Assembly (NCBI RefSeq): GCF_030269765.1
Contig: NZ_BSTX01000001.1
Coordinates: forward strand, 124,001-188,000
DNA: 64,000 nucleotides
DNA from: Actinorhabdospora filicis
Lineage (GTDB): Bacteria; Actinomycetota; Actinomycetes; Mycobacteriales; Micromonosporaceae
Direction: 5' to 3'
Every line of letters starts with the position of its first letter. The stretch's first letter is position 1. Below, piece by piece: positions 1 through 12,233 of this stretch. The notes under the pieces are model-generated. The model saw only the letters and a program-made list of their open reading frames with translations, had not been told where the DNA came from and did no database searches. The translations under genes and the position numbers were made by a program.

Positions 1-628
1 CGCGTACGGACTCGCCCGCGACGGCAGCGACATCGACGAACGCGGCGTCTACCTCGCGCCCACACCGCTGTTCTGGGGCTTCGACAAACCCCCCACCCAC
101 GTGGACGGGCCCTCCTCCCCCGGCGCCGAGCTGTTCTCGTGGGAACTGGAACGCCTCTGCGAACTGGCCCTCGCGGCGAATCCGACGGTCCTGGAGTGCC
201 TGTGGTCGCCATTGCGCGTCATGGTCACGCCCGTCGGCGAGGAGCTGCTGGAGCTGCGCAGGGCGTTCCTGTCCCTGCGTGTGGCCGACACCTACGGGCT
301 GTACGCCAAGGCGCAGCTGCGCAAGCTCACGGCCAGGTACCAGCGCACCGGCGAGGTCCGCTGGAAGCAGGCGATGCACATGCTCCGGCTGCTGCGCGCG
401 GCCGCGCACGTTTTGGAGACCGGCGAGGTCCTGGTGGACGTGTCCGACGAGCGGGAGCTGCTGCTGGCGGTGCGGGACGGGGAGGTCGCGTGGGCGGAGT
501 TCGACGCGCTGGCGGCGGGGCTGCGGGGGCGGGTGGACGCGGCGGTGGTGGGGTCGGGGTTGCCGGAGGTGCCGGATCGGGGGCGGGTGGAGAAGTTCTT
601 GATCGCGGTGCGGGGGTCGGCCGTTTGA
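1..628 (+). CDS. Nucleotidyltransferase (DNA polymerase beta superfamily, YcgL-like), 5' truncated by window edge
   Basis: The frame is open from base 2, so the start lies outside the window and the GTG at 101 is internal. The first visible residues, AYGLARDGSDIDERGVYLAP, match the nucleotidyltransferase signature in which a G-S is followed by a D-x-D metal-binding pair and a G-V/F-x-x-P. The remaining roughly 180 residues are helical and Arg/Leu-rich, as in COG3541-type predicted nucleotidyltransferases of actinomycetes. Substrate is unknown; some relatives are discussed as RNA-repair nucleotidyltransferases, but nothing here proves it. The gene converges on relA across a hairpin-rich gap. 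Confidence is good for the superfamily and low for any specific reaction. Confidence 0.75.
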   Translation, partial: AYGLARDGSDIDERGVYLAPTPLFWGFDKPPTHVDGPSSPGAELFSWELERLCELALAANPTVLECLWSPLRVMVTPVGEELLELRRAFLSLRVADTYGLYAKAQLRKLTARYQRTGEVRWKQAMHMLRLLRAAAHVLETGEVLVDVSDERELLLAVRDGEVAWAEFDALAAGLRGRVDAAVVGSGLPEVPDRGRVEKFLIAVRGSAV

Positions 629-685
629 GCGATCGCCCCTGGGCTGCTCGTCGGGTTGGCGGTGGGTTCCCATCGCCGTCTGGTC

Positions 686-728
686 AGGGGTTTCACCCCT
701 GGGACCCGACCAGGGGTGCGGCCCCTGG
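686..728. terminator. Two adjacent short hairpins downstream of the nucleotidyltransferase gene
   Basis: AGGGGT (686-691) pairs with ACCCCT (695-700) around a 3-nt loop, and CCAGGGG (710-716) pairs with CCCCTGG (722-728). They lie 58-100 bp after the stop codon at 628. There is no U-run, so this is at best a non-canonical terminator of the kind common in high-GC actinomycetes. Confidence 0.35.
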
Positions 729-779
729 ACGCCGGACCTCTCTCGGGAGGCTCCACCCGCGTTCGGCCTTTGCGACGGT

Positions 780-843
780 GAACGAGGAACCCCGGGGTGT
801 CAAGACGGTAGAGCGTGTCTTGACACCCCGAGAACCCTCGTTC
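780..843. repeat. Long interrupted inverted repeat (64-nt stem-loop)
   Basis: The inner stem is a perfect 13-bp inverted repeat, CGGGGTGTCAAGA at 793-805 and its complement at 818-830. The outer stem is 8 bp, GAACGAGG at 780-787 and CCTCGTTC at 836-843, separated by 5-nt internal loops on both sides. No U-run follows. It could be a bidirectional terminator or a remnant terminal structure of a mobile element; no transposase is visible. Confidence 0.5.
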
Positions 844-962
844 GAAGAACCATCCGGCCGACCGAGGGAGGATCCTCTCCTATCCCGAGACAGCTTCAGC
901 GGATCTGGTCTCGGGGTCGCGGTTTGTCGGCGGGTTGCGGGCCGTCTCGGGCCGGCTCTACT

Positions 963-1092
963 ACAACGAGCTTCGTTTGGTGCCCGGGTTCTGACCCCGT
1001 AGCAAGCCAGTCACCATGCCCGGATCTAAAACAACAAGCTTCGGTCGTGGCCCGGGTTTTGACCCCGTAGCCAGCCAGTCACCTTGCCCGGG
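963..1092. repeat. Imperfect tandem direct repeat, about 60 bp per copy
   Basis: The copies run about 963-1023 and 1031-1092. They share the order ACAAC(G/A)AGCTTCG, then CCCGGGTT(C/T)TGACCCCGTAG, then CCAGTCACC(A/T)TGCCCGG, with a few substitutions. They lie in non-coding sequence and do not encode a repeated peptide in any long frame. The purpose is unknown. Confidence 0.55.
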
Positions 1093-1228
1093 TTAGTTCC
1101 CTCGCTCTTGGCTGCGAGTCGCACCCGGGTCTGCCCTGCGTCTCGCCCCTGTCCTCGGGCGTGCTTCGTGCACGGGCATAGCGGGTGGCCCGGGTCCTGC
1201 CTTTGTTCCGCGCGCGACTGACACCCGA

Positions 1229-1252
1229 AAGGGCGGGCCTCGGCCCGCCCTT
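1229..1252. terminator. Rho-independent-type terminator of relA
   Basis: A perfect 11-bp stem, AAGGGCGGGCC at 1229-1239 and GGCCCGCCCTT at 1242-1252, with a 2-nt loop, sits 11 bp beyond the relA stop codon. A-rich and T-rich flanks make it plausible in both directions. Confidence 0.75.
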
Positions 1253-1262
1253 CTTCGTGTCG

Positions 1263-3623
<2,361 letters not shown>

Positions 3624-3821
3624 CTGCTCCCGTCGGTGTAGGAGGTCAGGTCAGACGCCAATGTTAGCCGTCCGGCCCATCGGGGGCCCCGGTTGGCGTC
3701 GGTTCGGCGCCGTGGCACGCCGGTGGTGTAACACGCATTCACGGCCATGCATTTCGTACAGTGGCGAAATGCTGGATTTCTCCCCCGATGCCGGAAACTT
3801 CTCTCGACGGCGGGTGAGCGC

Positions 3822-4772
3822 GTGGTAACCGCGCCGCCGATCTCCCGGAGCCTGCCGGACTCCTGCCGCCGCCTGGTGGACGCGAAGTGGTTCCAGTCGC
3901 TGTCGAGCCTGGCGATCGTCGGGAACGCCGTCGTCCTCGGCCTGGGCACCTACCCGTGGATGGACGCACGCTACGGGGACCTCCTGGACGTGGTCGACAC
4001 GTTCTTCATCGGCTTCTTCGTCGTGGAGCTGGTGCTGCGCCTGGCGTCCTTCGGTTCGCGGCCGCAGGAGTTCTTCAAGTCCGGCTGGAACGTCTTCGAC
4101 TTCATCGTGGTGACCGCGGCGTTCGTGCCGGGCATCCGCGAGAACGTGACGCTGCTGCGGCTGGCACGTCTGGCCCGCGTGCTGCGGCTGGTGCGGGTGT
4201 TCCCGACGCTGCGGATCATCGTGGTGGCGGTGTGGCGGAGCCTGCCGGGCGCGCTGGGCCTGTTCGCGGTGGCCGCCGTCGTCCTCTACCTGTACGGGAT
4301 GGTCGGCTGGCTGGCCTTCGGCAAGGCCGACCCGGAGCGCTTCGGGACGATCGGCGCCGCCGGGCTGACCCTGTTCCTGCTGCTGACCCTGGAGGGCCTC
4401 GGCGAGCTGGTCACCGAGGGCCTGGCGATCTCCCCGTGGAGCCTGGTCTACTACGTCTCGTTCGTGCTGTTCGGCGCGTTCATGCTGGTCAACATCCTCA
4501 TCGGGGTCGTGCTGAACTCGATGGAGGAGGCGCGCCGCATCGAGGCCGAGGAGGAGTCGCCCAAGCACGCGATGCCCGCCGACCCGGTCGTGGACCGCTT
4601 GGACGCCCTGCACGCGACGGTGCGCTCGCTGGCGCACCAGCGCTGCCCGGAGCCGTGCTGCTCCCGGCAGCGCTGGGACGAGGACGACCAGCGCCAGGTC
4701 GACGCCTACACGGACAGCGGGGCGGCGTCGCTGGCGACCGGCGAGGGCAGCGGGTTCGCCCCGCCGAGGTAG
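3822..4772 (+). CDS. Voltage-gated-type ion channel, bacterial six-TM Ion_trans family
   Basis: A single six-helix Ion_trans subunit like bacterial sodium channels. S4 is clear: LLRLARLARVLRLVRVFPTL has arginines every third residue. Two pore-side helices flank the pore loop LLLTLEGLGELVTEG, whose T-L-E matches the TLE of NaChBac-type filters, but the usual Trp is replaced (GLG). A charged cytoplasmic tail (EEARRIEAEEESP) follows S6, and the last 40 residues contain a Cys pair. The start is chosen at GTG 3822 with a GGGTGAG box just upstream; an in-frame ATG at 3747 lacks an RBS. The 3' end overlaps the convergent gltD by 67 bp. Ion selectivity cannot be read from sequence. Confidence 0.8.
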   Translation: MVTAPPISRSLPDSCRRLVDAKWFQSLSSLAIVGNAVVLGLGTYPWMDARYGDLLDVVDTFFIGFFVVELVLRLASFGSRPQEFFKSGWNVFDFIVVTAAFVPGIRENVTLLRLARLARVLRLVRVFPTLRIIVVAVWRSLPGALGLFAVAAVVLYLYGMVGWLAFGKADPERFGTIGAAGLTLFLLLTLEGLGELVTEGLAISPWSLVYYVSFVLFGAFMLVNILIGVVLNSMEEARRIEAEEESPKHAMPADPVVDRLDALHATVRSLAHQRCPEPCCSRQRWDEDDQRQVDAYTDSGAASLATGEGSGFAPPR

Positions 4773-6172
4773 GCGTGCACGCCGGCGGCCGCCGCGCGGC
4801 CCTCGGCGATGGCCCACACGATGAGCGAGGCGCCGCGGTGGGCGTCGCCGCAGACGAACACGCCGGGCGCGCCGGTCTGCCAGTCCGGTCCGCAGTCGAC
4901 GGTCCCGCGCGGGGTGCGCTCGATGCCCAGGTGGTGCAGCAGCGGCTGGTCCTCGGTGCCCTCGAAGCCGATGGCGAGCAGGACGAGGTCGGCGGGCAGG
5001 ACGCGCTCGGTGCCGGGCACCGGGCGCACCTCCCGGCGTCCGCCGCTCTTGTCGACGGCGACCTCGCTGACGCGGATGCCGGTCACCCGGCCGTCCTCGC
5101 CGGTGAACTCGGAGGCGGCCACCGCGAAGACGCGCTCGGCGCCCTCCTCGTGGGCGGGGTAGGTGCGCAGGATCGCCGGCCAGGTCGGCCACGGGTCCTT
5201 CGCGCCGTCCCGCTCGGCGGGCGGCTCGGGGTACAGGTCGAGCTGGGTGACCGAGGCCGCGCCCTGGCGGTGGGCGGTGCCGACGCAGTCGGCGCCGGTG
5301 TCGCCGCCGCCGATGACGATGACGTGCTTGCCGCGCGCGTCGATCGGGGCGAAGGGCGCGCGCCCGGCGACGACGCGGTTGGCGCCGACGAGGTGCGGCA
5401 TGGCCAGGTGGATCCCGGCGAGCGCGCGTCCGGGCAGGCCGGTGTCGCGGCCCTGGAGCGCGCCGACGGCGAGGACGACGGCGTCGTGGCGGCGGCGCAG
5501 CTGCCCGACCGACACGTCCACGCCGACCTCGCAGGACGTCACGAACTCCACGCCCTCGGCGCGCAGCTGCGCCAGGCGCCGGTCGATGTGCCGCTTCTCC
5601 AGCTTGAAGTCGGGGATGCCGTAGCGCAGGAGCCCGCCGATGGCGTCGTCGCGCTCGTAGACGGTGACGGCGTGCCCGGCGCGGGCCAGCTGCTGCGCGG
5701 CGGCGAGCCCGGCGGGCCCGGAGCCGACCACCGCGACCGAGCGCCCGGTCAGCGACAGCGGCGGCTGGGGGACGACGGTGCCCTCGCCCCAGGCGTGGTC
5801 GATGATGTCGACCTCGATCTGCTTGATCGCCACCGCGTCGTCGCCGATGCCGAGGACGCAGGCGGCCTCGCAGGGCGCCGGGCACAGCCGCCCGGTGAAC
5901 TCGGGGAAGTTGTTGGTGGCGTGCAGCTGCGAGACGGCCTGCCCGGTGCGGCCGGTGCGCATCAGGTCGTTCCACTCGGGGATGCGGTTGCCCAGCGGGC
6001 AGCCGTGGTGACAGAACGGGACGCCGCAGTCCATGCAGCGCGAGGCCTGCCGCTTGGTCAGCTCGGTGGAGGAGGGCTCGTAGACCTCGCGCCAGTCGAG
6101 CAGCCGCAGCGCCACCGGGCGCTTCTTGGGCAGTTCGCGGCCGTGGTTGAGGAAGCCGGTCGGATCAGGCAT
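4706..6172 (-). CDS. gltD: Glutamate synthase (NADPH) small subunit
   Basis: 488 residues. GltD passes electrons from NADPH through FAD to GltB, so that glutamine and 2-oxoglutarate yield two glutamates. The N-terminal cysteines for [4Fe-4S] clusters are visible in [17 protein letters not shown] and [12 protein letters not shown]. An FAD fold follows ([20 protein letters not shown]) and a second Rossmann motif for NADPH ([17 protein letters not shown]). The ATG at 6172 overlaps the gltB stop by 8 bp, so the two are translationally coupled and gltD is the downstream gene. The 3' end overlaps the convergent ion-channel gene. Confidence 0.95.
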   Translation of the reverse strand: MPDPTGFLNHGRELPKKRPVALRLLDWREVYEPSSTELTKRQASRCMDCGVPFCHHGCPLGNRIPEWNDLMRTGRTGQAVSQLHATNNFPEFTGRLCPAPCEAACVLGIGDDAVAIKQIEVDIIDHAWGEGTVVPQPPLSLTGRSVAVVGSGPAGLAAAQQLARAGHAVTVYERDDAIGGLLRYGIPDFKLEKRHIDRRLAQLRAEGVEFVTSCEVGVDVSVGQLRRRHDAVVLAVGALQGRDTGLPGRALAGIHLAMPHLVGANRVVAGRAPFAPIDARGKHVIVIGGGDTGADCVGTAHRQGAASVTQLDLYPEPPAERDGAKDPWPTWPAILRTYPAHEEGAERVFAVAASEFTGEDGRVTGIRVSEVAVDKSGGRREVRPVPGTERVLPADLVLLAIGFEGTEDQPLLHHLGIERTPRGTVDCGPDWQTGAPGVFVCGDAHRGASLIVWAIAEGRAAAAGVHAYLGGANPLPSPVASDAAPLSV

Positions 6173-9100
6173 GCGAGCCTCCCTGAAGCGACGCGAGCAC
6201 GGCCTTGTAGTCGCGTGAGATGACCTTGGTGAAACCGGCGGCGGCGCGCGGCCAGTCCGCGAGCAGCGTGGCGGCGACCGTGGAGTCGGTCTCGCGCTCG
6301 TGCCGCTGGAGGAGCTGCCCGATGACGTCGATGTCGGCGGCGCCCAGGGGGTCCAGGTCGACCAGTTCGTGGTTGACCTTGGCGGGGTCGAGGCGGTGGA
6401 CGTAGGCCACTCCGCCCGACATCCCGGCGGCGAAGTTGCGGCCGGTCGGGCCGAGCACCAGGATCGTGCCGCCGGTCATGTACTCGCAGCCGTGGTCGCC
6501 GACGCCCTCGACGACGGCGGTGGCGCCGGAGTTGCGGACGGCGAAGCGCTCGCCGGCCTGCCCGCGCACGTACAGCTCGCCGCTGGTGGCGCCGTACAGG
6601 ACGGTGTTCCCGGCGATGATGTTGTCCTCGGCGGCGAAGGGTGCCCGCGCGTCGGGCCGCACCACGACCCGGCCGCCGGAGAGTCCCTTGGCGACGTAGT
6701 CGTTGGCCTCACCGAACAGGCGCAGGGTGATCCCGGGCGCCAGGAAGGCCGCGAAGGACTGCCCGGCGGTGCCGTGCAGCCGCACGACCACGGTGTCCTC
6801 GGGCAGGGCCTCGCGGTGGGCGCGGGTGACCGCGCCGGACAGCATCGCCCCGACCGAGCGGTCGGTGTTGCGGATCGGCAGGTTCAGCTCCACCGGCTCA
6901 CGGCGGGCCAGCGCGGGTTCGGCGGCGTCCACCAGGCGGTGCCCGAGGGTGCCGTCGAGGTCGTGGTGCTGGCCGGTGAGGCGGCGGCGGGGCCCGTCGA
7001 CGGGGGTGGCGAGAACGGCCGACAGGTCGAGCGTGGCGGCCTTGCCGGTGAGCTCGGCGGTGTCGAGGAGCTCGACGCGGCCGATCGCCTCGTCGAGGCT
7101 CCGCAGCCCGAGGGAGGCGAGGAGCTCGCGGACCTCTTCGGCGATGAAGCGGAAGAAGTTCTCCACGAACTCCGGCTTCCCGGTGAAGCGCTCGCGCAGG
7201 ACGGGGTCCTGGGTGGCGACGCCGACGGGGCAGGTGTCGAGGTGGCAGACGCGCATCATGACGCATCCGGCGACGATGAGGGGCGCGGTGGCGAAGCCGT
7301 ACTCCTCGGCGCCGAGGAGGGCGGCGATCAGCACGTCGCGGCCGGTCTTGAGCTGCCCGTCGACCTGGACGGTGACGCGGTCGCGCAGGCCGTTGCGGAT
7401 GAGGGTCTGCTGGGTCTCGGCGAGGCCGATCTCCCAGGGCGTCCCGGCGTGCTTGATGGAGTTGGCGGGCGCGGCGCCGGTGCCGCCGTCGTGCCCGGAG
7501 ATGAGGACGACGTCGGCGTGGGCCTTGACCACGCCGGCGGCGACCGTGCCGACCCCGGCCTCCGACACCAGCTTGACGTGGACGCGCGCGTCGCGGTTGG
7601 TGTGCTTGAGGTCGTAGATGAGCTGGGCGAGGTCCTCGATGGAGTAGATGTCGTGGTGCGGGGGCGGCGAGATGAGGCCGACGCCGGGGGTGGCGTGCCG
7701 GGTCCTGGCGATCCACGGGTGGACCTTGTTGCCGGGCAGCTGGCCGCCCTCGCCGGGCTTGGCGCCCTGGGCCATCTTGATCTGGATGTCGTCGGCGGTG
7801 GCCAGGTACTCGGCGGTGACACCGAAGCGGCCGGAGGCGACCTGTTTGACCGCCGAGCGGCGCAGCGGGTCGTAGAGGCGCTCGACGTCCTCGCCGCCCT
7901 CGCCGCTGTTCGACTTGGCGCCCAGGCGGTTCATGGCGACGGCGAGGGTCTCGTGGGCCTCGGCGGAGATCGCGCCGTAGGACATGGCGCCGGTGTTGAA
8001 GCGCTTGACGATGTCCCCGGCCGATTCGACCTGGTCGACGGGGATCGGCGAGCGGTCCTCGGCGCGCAGGCGCAGCAGCCCGCGCAGGCCGCCGTTGGCG
8101 GCGGTGAGGCGGTCCACCTCGGCGGTGTAGCGGCGGTACACGCCGTACTGGCCGGTGCGGGTGGAGTGCTGGAGCAGGAACACCGTCTCGGGGTTGAACA
8201 GGTGCACCTCGCCCTCGCGGCGCCACTGGTAGTCGCCGCCGGGTTCGAGGAGCTCGGTGCCGTCGTCGGCCGCGGCGTCGGCGTCGACCATGCGGTAGGC
8301 GGCGGTGTGGCGGGCGGCGACCTCGCCGGTGAGGACGCCCAGGTCGGCGCCGCCGACGCGGGAGTCGGTGCCGGTGAAGTAGCGGGTGACGAAGCCCGGG
8401 TCGAGGCCCAGGGCCTCGAAGACCTGCGCGCCGCAGTAGGAGGACACCGTGGAGATGCCCATCTTCGACATGACCTTCAAGACGCCCTTGCCGAGCGCCT
8501 TGACGTAGTTGGCCACGCCCTGGCGGGGGGTGAGGCCGGGCAGCGCGCCGGTGGCGATGAGGTCCTCGATGGACTCGAAGGCCAGGTACGGGTTGACCGC
8601 GGCGGCGCCGTAGCCGATCAGCACCGACACGTGGTGGACGGTGCGGGCGTCCCCGGCCTCGACCACGAGCGCGACCTGCGTGCGGGTCTGCTCGCGCACC
8701 AGGTGCTGGTGGACGGCGGCGGTCAGCAGCAGCGCGGGGATGGGCGCGAGGTCGGCGGTGGAGTCGCGGTCGGACAGCACCAGGATCCGCACGCCGTCCT
8801 CGATGGCCTCCGAGACGTGGCGGCAGATCTCCACGAGGCGGTCGCGGACGCCCTCGGCGCCGTCGCGGACGCGGTACAGGCCCGACACGCGCACCGCCTG
8901 GAAGCCGGGCAGGTCGCCGTCCTCGTCGATGGACAGGATCTTGGCCAGGTCGTCGTTGTCGATGACGGGGTAGGGCAGCTGGATCTGGCGGCAGTTGGCC
9001 GGTCCCGGGTCGAGCAGATTGTGCTCGGGCCCGATCGTGGTCGCCACCGAGGTGACCAGCTCCTCGCGGATGGCGTCCAGCGGCGGGTTGGTGACCTGCG

Positions 9101-10664
9101 CGAACAGCTGCGTGAAGTAGTCGTAGAGCAGCTTCGGGCGTCCCGACAGGGCCGCGACGGGCGTGTCGGTGCCCATCGACACGATCGGCTCGGCGGCGTC
9201 GCGGGCCATCGGCGCCAGCAGCAGCCGCAGCTCCTCGTCGGTGTAGCCGAAGGTCCGCTGCCGCCGCAGCACCGAGTCGTGGGTGTAGACGACGTGCTCG
9301 CGCTCGGGCAGCTCCTCCAGGCGGATCAGCCCGGCGTGCAGCCAGTCGGCGTAGGGCTGCTCGGCGGCCAGGTCGGCCTTGATCTGGTCGTCGTCGAGGA
9401 CACGGCCCTCGGCGGTGTCGACCAGGAACATCCGGCCCGGGCGCAGACGGCCCTTCTGGACGATCGTGGCGGGGTCGAGGTCGATGACCCCGGCCTCGCT
9501 GGACAGGACCACCAGGCCGTCCCCGGTGCGGCACCAGCGGCCCGGGCGCAGCCCGTTGCGGTCGAGGACGGCGCCGATCTGCGTGCCGTCGGTGAAGGCC
9601 ACGCACGCCGGTCCGTCCCAGGGCTCCATGAGGCTGGCGTGGTACTGGTAGAACGCCCGGCGCTTGGGGTCCATGCGCTCGTCGCTCTCCCAGGCCTCCG
9701 GGATCATCATCAGCATCGCGTGCGGCAGCGACCGCCCGGCCAGGTGCAGCAGCTCCACGACCTCGTCGAAGCTCGCCGAGTCGGAGGCGCCGGGCGTCAC
9801 GATCGGGTACAGGCGCTTGATGCGCCCGGGGATCAGCTCGCTGTCCAGCAGCGCCTCGCGGGCGCTCATCCAGTTCCGGTTGCCGCGGATGGTGTTGATC
9901 TCGCCGTTGTGGGCGACCATCCGGTAGGGGTGCGCCAGCGGCCACGACGGGAACGTGTTGGTGGAGAAGCGGCTGTGCACGATCGCGATCGCCGACTCCA
10001 GGCGCGCGTCGGTCAGGTCCGGGTAGAACGTGCCGAGCTGATCGGGCGTCAGCATGCCCTTGTAGACGATCGTGCGCGACGACAGCGACGGGAACGCCAC
10101 GTCCAGGCCGCGCTCGCGGGTCTCGCGCTCGGCCTGCTTGCGGACGCAGAAGGCGACCCGGTCCAGCTCGACGCCGCTGAGCACGCGCCCGTCGGTGAGC
10201 GTGCGCGCGGCGATGAACACCTGCGTGATCGCGGGCATCGCGTCGCGCGCGCCCTCGCCGAGGCCGGTGGCGTCGACGGGGACGTCGCGCCAGCCGAGCA
10301 GGATCGCGCCCTCGGCGATGACGTACTTCTCCACGATGCGCATGGCGTGCGCGGCCCGCTCGGGGTCGCGCGGGAGGAAGACCAGCCCGGTGGCGTACGC
10401 GCCGGGTTCGGGCAGGCGGATCCCGGAGGCCTCGCGGTAGAAGCGGTCCGGGACGCCGATCATGATCCCGGCGCCGTCCCCACTGGCCTCATCGGCGCCA
10501 CTGGCGCCACGGTGCTCCATGCGGCACAGCGCGGACAGGCCCATTTCGACGATGCGATGGGACCCGCGTCCCTTCACGTCCACCACGAACGCGACCCCGC
10601 ACGCGTCGTGTTCGTACGCGGGCCGGTACAGATCCCGATGGGCACGGATAGGCGTCGACGCCAC
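6165..10664 (-). CDS. gltB: Glutamate synthase large subunit
   Basis: About 1,499 residues, full length for an actinobacterial GltB. The class II glutamine amidotransferase begins with the processed Cys in [11 protein letters not shown], residue 22 of the chosen start, implying removal of a 21-residue propeptide. A central FMN domain and the [3Fe-4S] site ([14 protein letters not shown]) follow, then a C-terminal beta-helix of glycine-rich repeats. I choose GTG at 10664 because GGAGG lies 4 nt upstream; an in-frame ATG at 10712 gives 16 more residues without an RBS. It makes glutamate with GltD, encoded directly downstream. Confidence 0.95.
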   Translation of the reverse strand: MASTPIRAHRDLYRPAYEHDACGVAFVVDVKGRGSHRIVEMGLSALCRMEHRGASGADEASGDGAGIMIGVPDRFYREASGIRLPEPGAYATGLVFLPRDPERAAHAMRIVEKYVIAEGAILLGWRDVPVDATGLGEGARDAMPAITQVFIAARTLTDGRVLSGVELDRVAFCVRKQAERETRERGLDVAFPSLSSRTIVYKGMLTPDQLGTFYPDLTDARLESAIAIVHSRFSTNTFPSWPLAHPYRMVAHNGEINTIRGNRNWMSAREALLDSELIPGRIKRLYPIVTPGASDSASFDEVVELLHLAGRSLPHAMLMMIPEAWESDERMDPKRRAFYQYHASLMEPWDGPACVAFTDGTQIGAVLDRNGLRPGRWCRTGDGLVVLSSEAGVIDLDPATIVQKGRLRPGRMFLVDTAEGRVLDDDQIKADLAAEQPYADWLHAGLIRLEELPEREHVVYTHDSVLRRQRTFGYTDEELRLLLAPMARDAAEPIVSMGTDTPVAALSGRPKLLYDYFTQLFAQVTNPPLDAIREELVTSVATTIGPEHNLLDPGPANCRQIQLPYPVIDNDDLAKILSIDEDGDLPGFQAVRVSGLYRVRDGAEGVRDRLVEICRHVSEAIEDGVRILVLSDRDSTADLAPIPALLLTAAVHQHLVREQTRTQVALVVEAGDARTVHHVSVLIGYGAAAVNPYLAFESIEDLIATGALPGLTPRQGVANYVKALGKGVLKVMSKMGISTVSSYCGAQVFEALGLDPGFVTRYFTGTDSRVGGADLGVLTGEVAARHTAAYRMVDADAAADDGTELLEPGGDYQWRREGEVHLFNPETVFLLQHSTRTGQYGVYRRYTAEVDRLTAANGGLRGLLRLRAEDRSPIPVDQVESAGDIVKRFNTGAMSYGAISAEAHETLAVAMNRLGAKSNSGEGGEDVERLYDPLRRSAVKQVASGRFGVTAEYLATADDIQIKMAQGAKPGEGGQLPGNKVHPWIARTRHATPGVGLISPPPHHDIYSIEDLAQLIYDLKHTNRDARVHVKLVSEAGVGTVAAGVVKAHADVVLISGHDGGTGAAPANSIKHAGTPWEIGLAETQQTLIRNGLRDRVTVQVDGQLKTGRDVLIAALLGAEEYGFATAPLIVAGCVMMRVCHLDTCPVGVATQDPVLRERFTGKPEFVENFFRFIAEEVRELLASLGLRSLDEAIGRVELLDTAELTGKAATLDLSAVLATPVDGPRRRLTGQHHDLDGTLGHRLVDAAEPALARREPVELNLPIRNTDRSVGAMLSGAVTRAHREALPEDTVVVRLHGTAGQSFAAFLAPGITLRLFGEANDYVAKGLSGGRVVVRPDARAPFAAEDNIIAGNTVLYGATSGELYVRGQAGERFAVRNSGATAVVEGVGDHGCEYMTGGTILVLGPTGRNFAAGMSGGVAYVHRLDPAKVNHELVDLDPLGAADIDVIGQLLQRHERETDSTVAATLLADWPRAAAGFTKVISRDYKAVLASLQGGSHA

Positions 10665-10925
10665 GGAACCTCCAGTCGTCTCGGACGGGGTTCGACTCAA
10701 AACCCGTCGCATTCCATCTCGGGACGACGATGGCCCGGCTTTCTTTACCGCTCCGCAACATCTTTATCGCACAGCGGTGACATCGGTCCGGCAAGTGTAG
10801 GGGATCCGGTGTGTGGATCTCCAGTTCCTCCCACCAGGTGGCGCGAATGTCGCACGCGCGTATTACTCTCGCAACGCCCCAGAACCGCGATATGCGGTGA
10901 CCCCTTACAGGAGAATTCAACTCAC
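10665..10925. promoter_or_regulatory. Divergent promoter region between gltB and the first LppU-like gene
   Basis: This 261-bp gap is visibly less GC-rich than its surroundings and must hold the promoters of gltB (leftward) and of the gene at 10926 (rightward). An A/T-rich stretch around 10740-10770 contains a candidate gltB -10 element on the minus strand. I cannot assign exact boxes. An AGGAGA ribosome-binding site lies 12 nt before the ATG at 10926. Confidence 0.4.
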
Positions 10926-11417
10926 ATGGCACAGCAACCACCCCCCGGCCAGTACCCGCCGCCCGGACAGCCCGGTCAGCCCACCCCGCCTCCCCCCGGC
11001 GGTTTCCCGCCGCCCCCGCCCCAGCCCGGGTTCGGGGCGAAGGCCGGCGGCGCCGCCAAGGCGGTCGGCATGAGCATCGTGGTCCGCATCGTGATCGGTG
11101 TCGTGGTCATCGGCGTCCTGGCCCTCGGCGGCTGGATCGTCAAGAACCTGACCGGTGACCCGGACACGGCCAAGACCGGCGACTGCGTGACCAACGCCGC
11201 CCGCGCCGAGGACATGAAGATCGTCGAGTGCACCGACGCCGAGGCCGCCTACAAGGTCATCGAGCGCGTCGACAACCCCGCCGACAAGGGCACGTCGGAC
11301 GACACCGCCCAGGCCGCCTGCGAGGCCTCGGCCGACAAGGGCGCGACCGACATGCTGTGGCAGGAGGACAAGTCCGGCAACATCGACTACGTCCTCTGCC
11401 TCGGCCCGACGTCCTGA
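10926..11417 (+). CDS. Proline-rich, membrane-anchored LppU/SCO3897-like protein (copy 1)
   Basis: 163 residues. The first 50 are a Pro/Gly/Gln-rich low-complexity cytoplasmic segment (QPPPGQYPPPGQPGQPTPPP). One membrane helix follows (about residues 50-77, VVRIVIGVVVIGVLALGGWI), then a small extracellular domain with four cysteines (TGDCV, IVECTD, QAACEA, VLCLG) that probably form two disulfides. This layout matches the actinobacterial LppU/SCO3897 family, whose function is unknown. ATG at 10926 is preceded by AGGAGA. A related gene lies 290 bp downstream at 11708. It is not a lipoprotein, as no lipobox is present. Confidence 0.75.
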   Translation: MAQQPPPGQYPPPGQPGQPTPPPPGGFPPPPPQPGFGAKAGGAAKAVGMSIVVRIVIGVVVIGVLALGGWIVKNLTGDPDTAKTGDCVTNAARAEDMKIVECTDAEAAYKVIERVDNPADKGTSDDTAQAACEASADKGATDMLWQEDKSGNIDYVLCLGPTS

Positions 11418-11453
11418 CGCCCATCGGGACGCTCGCCGCGAGACGCACGACCT

Positions 11454-11485
11454 GAACGGCCTCCGGAGTCATCCGGGGGCCGTTC
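11454..11485 (+). terminator. Hairpin terminator after LppU-like copy 1
   Basis: GAACGGCC-T-CCGG (from 11454) pairs with CCGG-G-GGCCGTTC (ending 11485) around a 6-nt loop, with one mismatch in the stem. It starts 36 bp after the stop codon. There is no clean U-run. Confidence 0.5.
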
Positions 11486-11707
11486 ACGCATCTATCCGCC
11501 GGAACGGCGAAACGCGCGCGGGCGCAAGCGGAACAGGCGCGGCCGAACCGGTCAACGCGCCGCATTCACCGTCCCGGGGACGAGACCGGCACGCTTCCCC
11601 CTGATGGCACGGACCCGGGACTCACCACCTCCACCACCCGCATAGGCTCTGCCGAGTCCAAGATCCACCGGCGGCCCCGTCCGCCCGCCCCCCGGAGCCA
11701 CTCCCCC

Positions 11708-12163
11708 ATGTCCCACCCCCCGCAGTCCCCGTACCCGCCGCCTCCCGGCCACTACCCGCCTCCCCCGGGGCAGTACCCGCCGCCGCAGCCGTACGGCGCC
11801 TACCCGCCTCCCCCGCCGCCCGCGCCGCCGCGCCGGCGCGGCAACCCGGTCCTGCGCGTCATCGTCACCATCGTGATCATGGTCGTCGTGGTCGGCGGGT
11901 TCTTCGTCTACGACGCGATGCAGCCCCCCGGCATCGACGACAGCAAGGTCGGCGACTGCGTCACCGACCAGCAGGACCCCGACGACATCGAGGTCGTGGC
12001 CTGCACCGACGCGAAGGCGGGCCTGAAGGTCGTCTCCATCGACTACTCCCCGGACCGCTACGACCCGGAGAAGTCCTGCGAGGGCACCGACGCCACCGAC
12101 TACGTGGCGTTCAAGCGCAAGGGCAAGGTCAAGTCCGTCTACTGCCTGGCCCCGGTCAAGTAA
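11708..12163 (+). CDS. Proline-rich, membrane-anchored LppU/SCO3897-like protein (copy 2)
   Basis: 151 residues with the same plan as the gene at 10926: a Pro/Tyr-rich N-terminal tail made of PPPPGHYPPPPGQYPPP-like repeats, one membrane helix (VLRVIVTIVIMVVVVGGFFVY), and a small extracellular domain with VGDCVTD, VVACTDAKA, KSCEGTD and SVYCLAP. Spacing of the four cysteines parallels copy 1, so the pair probably arose by duplication. The initiator is ATG at 11708 after CGGAG. Function is unknown; a role at the cell envelope is inference from topology. A strong terminator follows. Confidence 0.75.
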   Translation: MSHPPQSPYPPPPGHYPPPPGQYPPPQPYGAYPPPPPPAPPRRRGNPVLRVIVTIVIMVVVVGGFFVYDAMQPPGIDDSKVGDCVTDQQDPDDIEVVACTDAKAGLKVVSIDYSPDRYDPEKSCEGTDATDYVAFKRKGKVKSVYCLAPVK

Positions 12164-12173
12164 GCGAACGGAA

Positions 12174-12210
12174 GAACGGCCCCTCCCGGGTGGGAGGGGC
12201 CGTTCATTCT
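12174..12210. terminator. Strong bidirectional terminator between LppU-like copy 2 and wecG-like gene
   Basis: A perfect 14-bp stem, GAACGGCCCCTCCC (12174-12187) and its complement (12192-12205), with a 4-nt loop and a T-rich tail (ATTCTT). It serves the convergent genes ending at 12163 and 12234. Confidence 0.85.
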
Positions 12211-12233
12211 TCGGTCTCAGGCGGCGCGAGGCG

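Larger units (their letters stand above)
629..1262. other. Non-coding, repeat- and hairpin-rich convergent intergenic region
   Basis: This 634-bp gap lies between the convergent nucleotidyltransferase and relA genes. No convincing gene is present: the open frames lack family-like sequence and codon character. It holds short hairpins near 686-728, a long interrupted stem-loop at 780-843, a 10-bp palindrome at 868-877, an imperfect 60-bp tandem duplication at 963-1092 and the relA terminator at 1229-1252. It is richer in structure than the other gaps in the window. Confidence 0.6.

Noticed and set aside
139..1002. A 287-codon plus-strand frame across the first gene and the gap
   Set aside because: It overlaps the nucleotidyltransferase in another frame and has Arg/Gly-rich low-information sequence.
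10680..10720. tRNA-like GGTTCGACTC T-arm sequence near the gltB start
   Set aside because: No acceptor or anticodon stem surrounds it; it is a chance match.
6300..10925. A very long plus-strand frame over gltB that runs into the LppU-like gene
   Set aside because: Only the last part, from ATG 10926, has an RBS and family-like sequence. The rest mirrors gltB codons.
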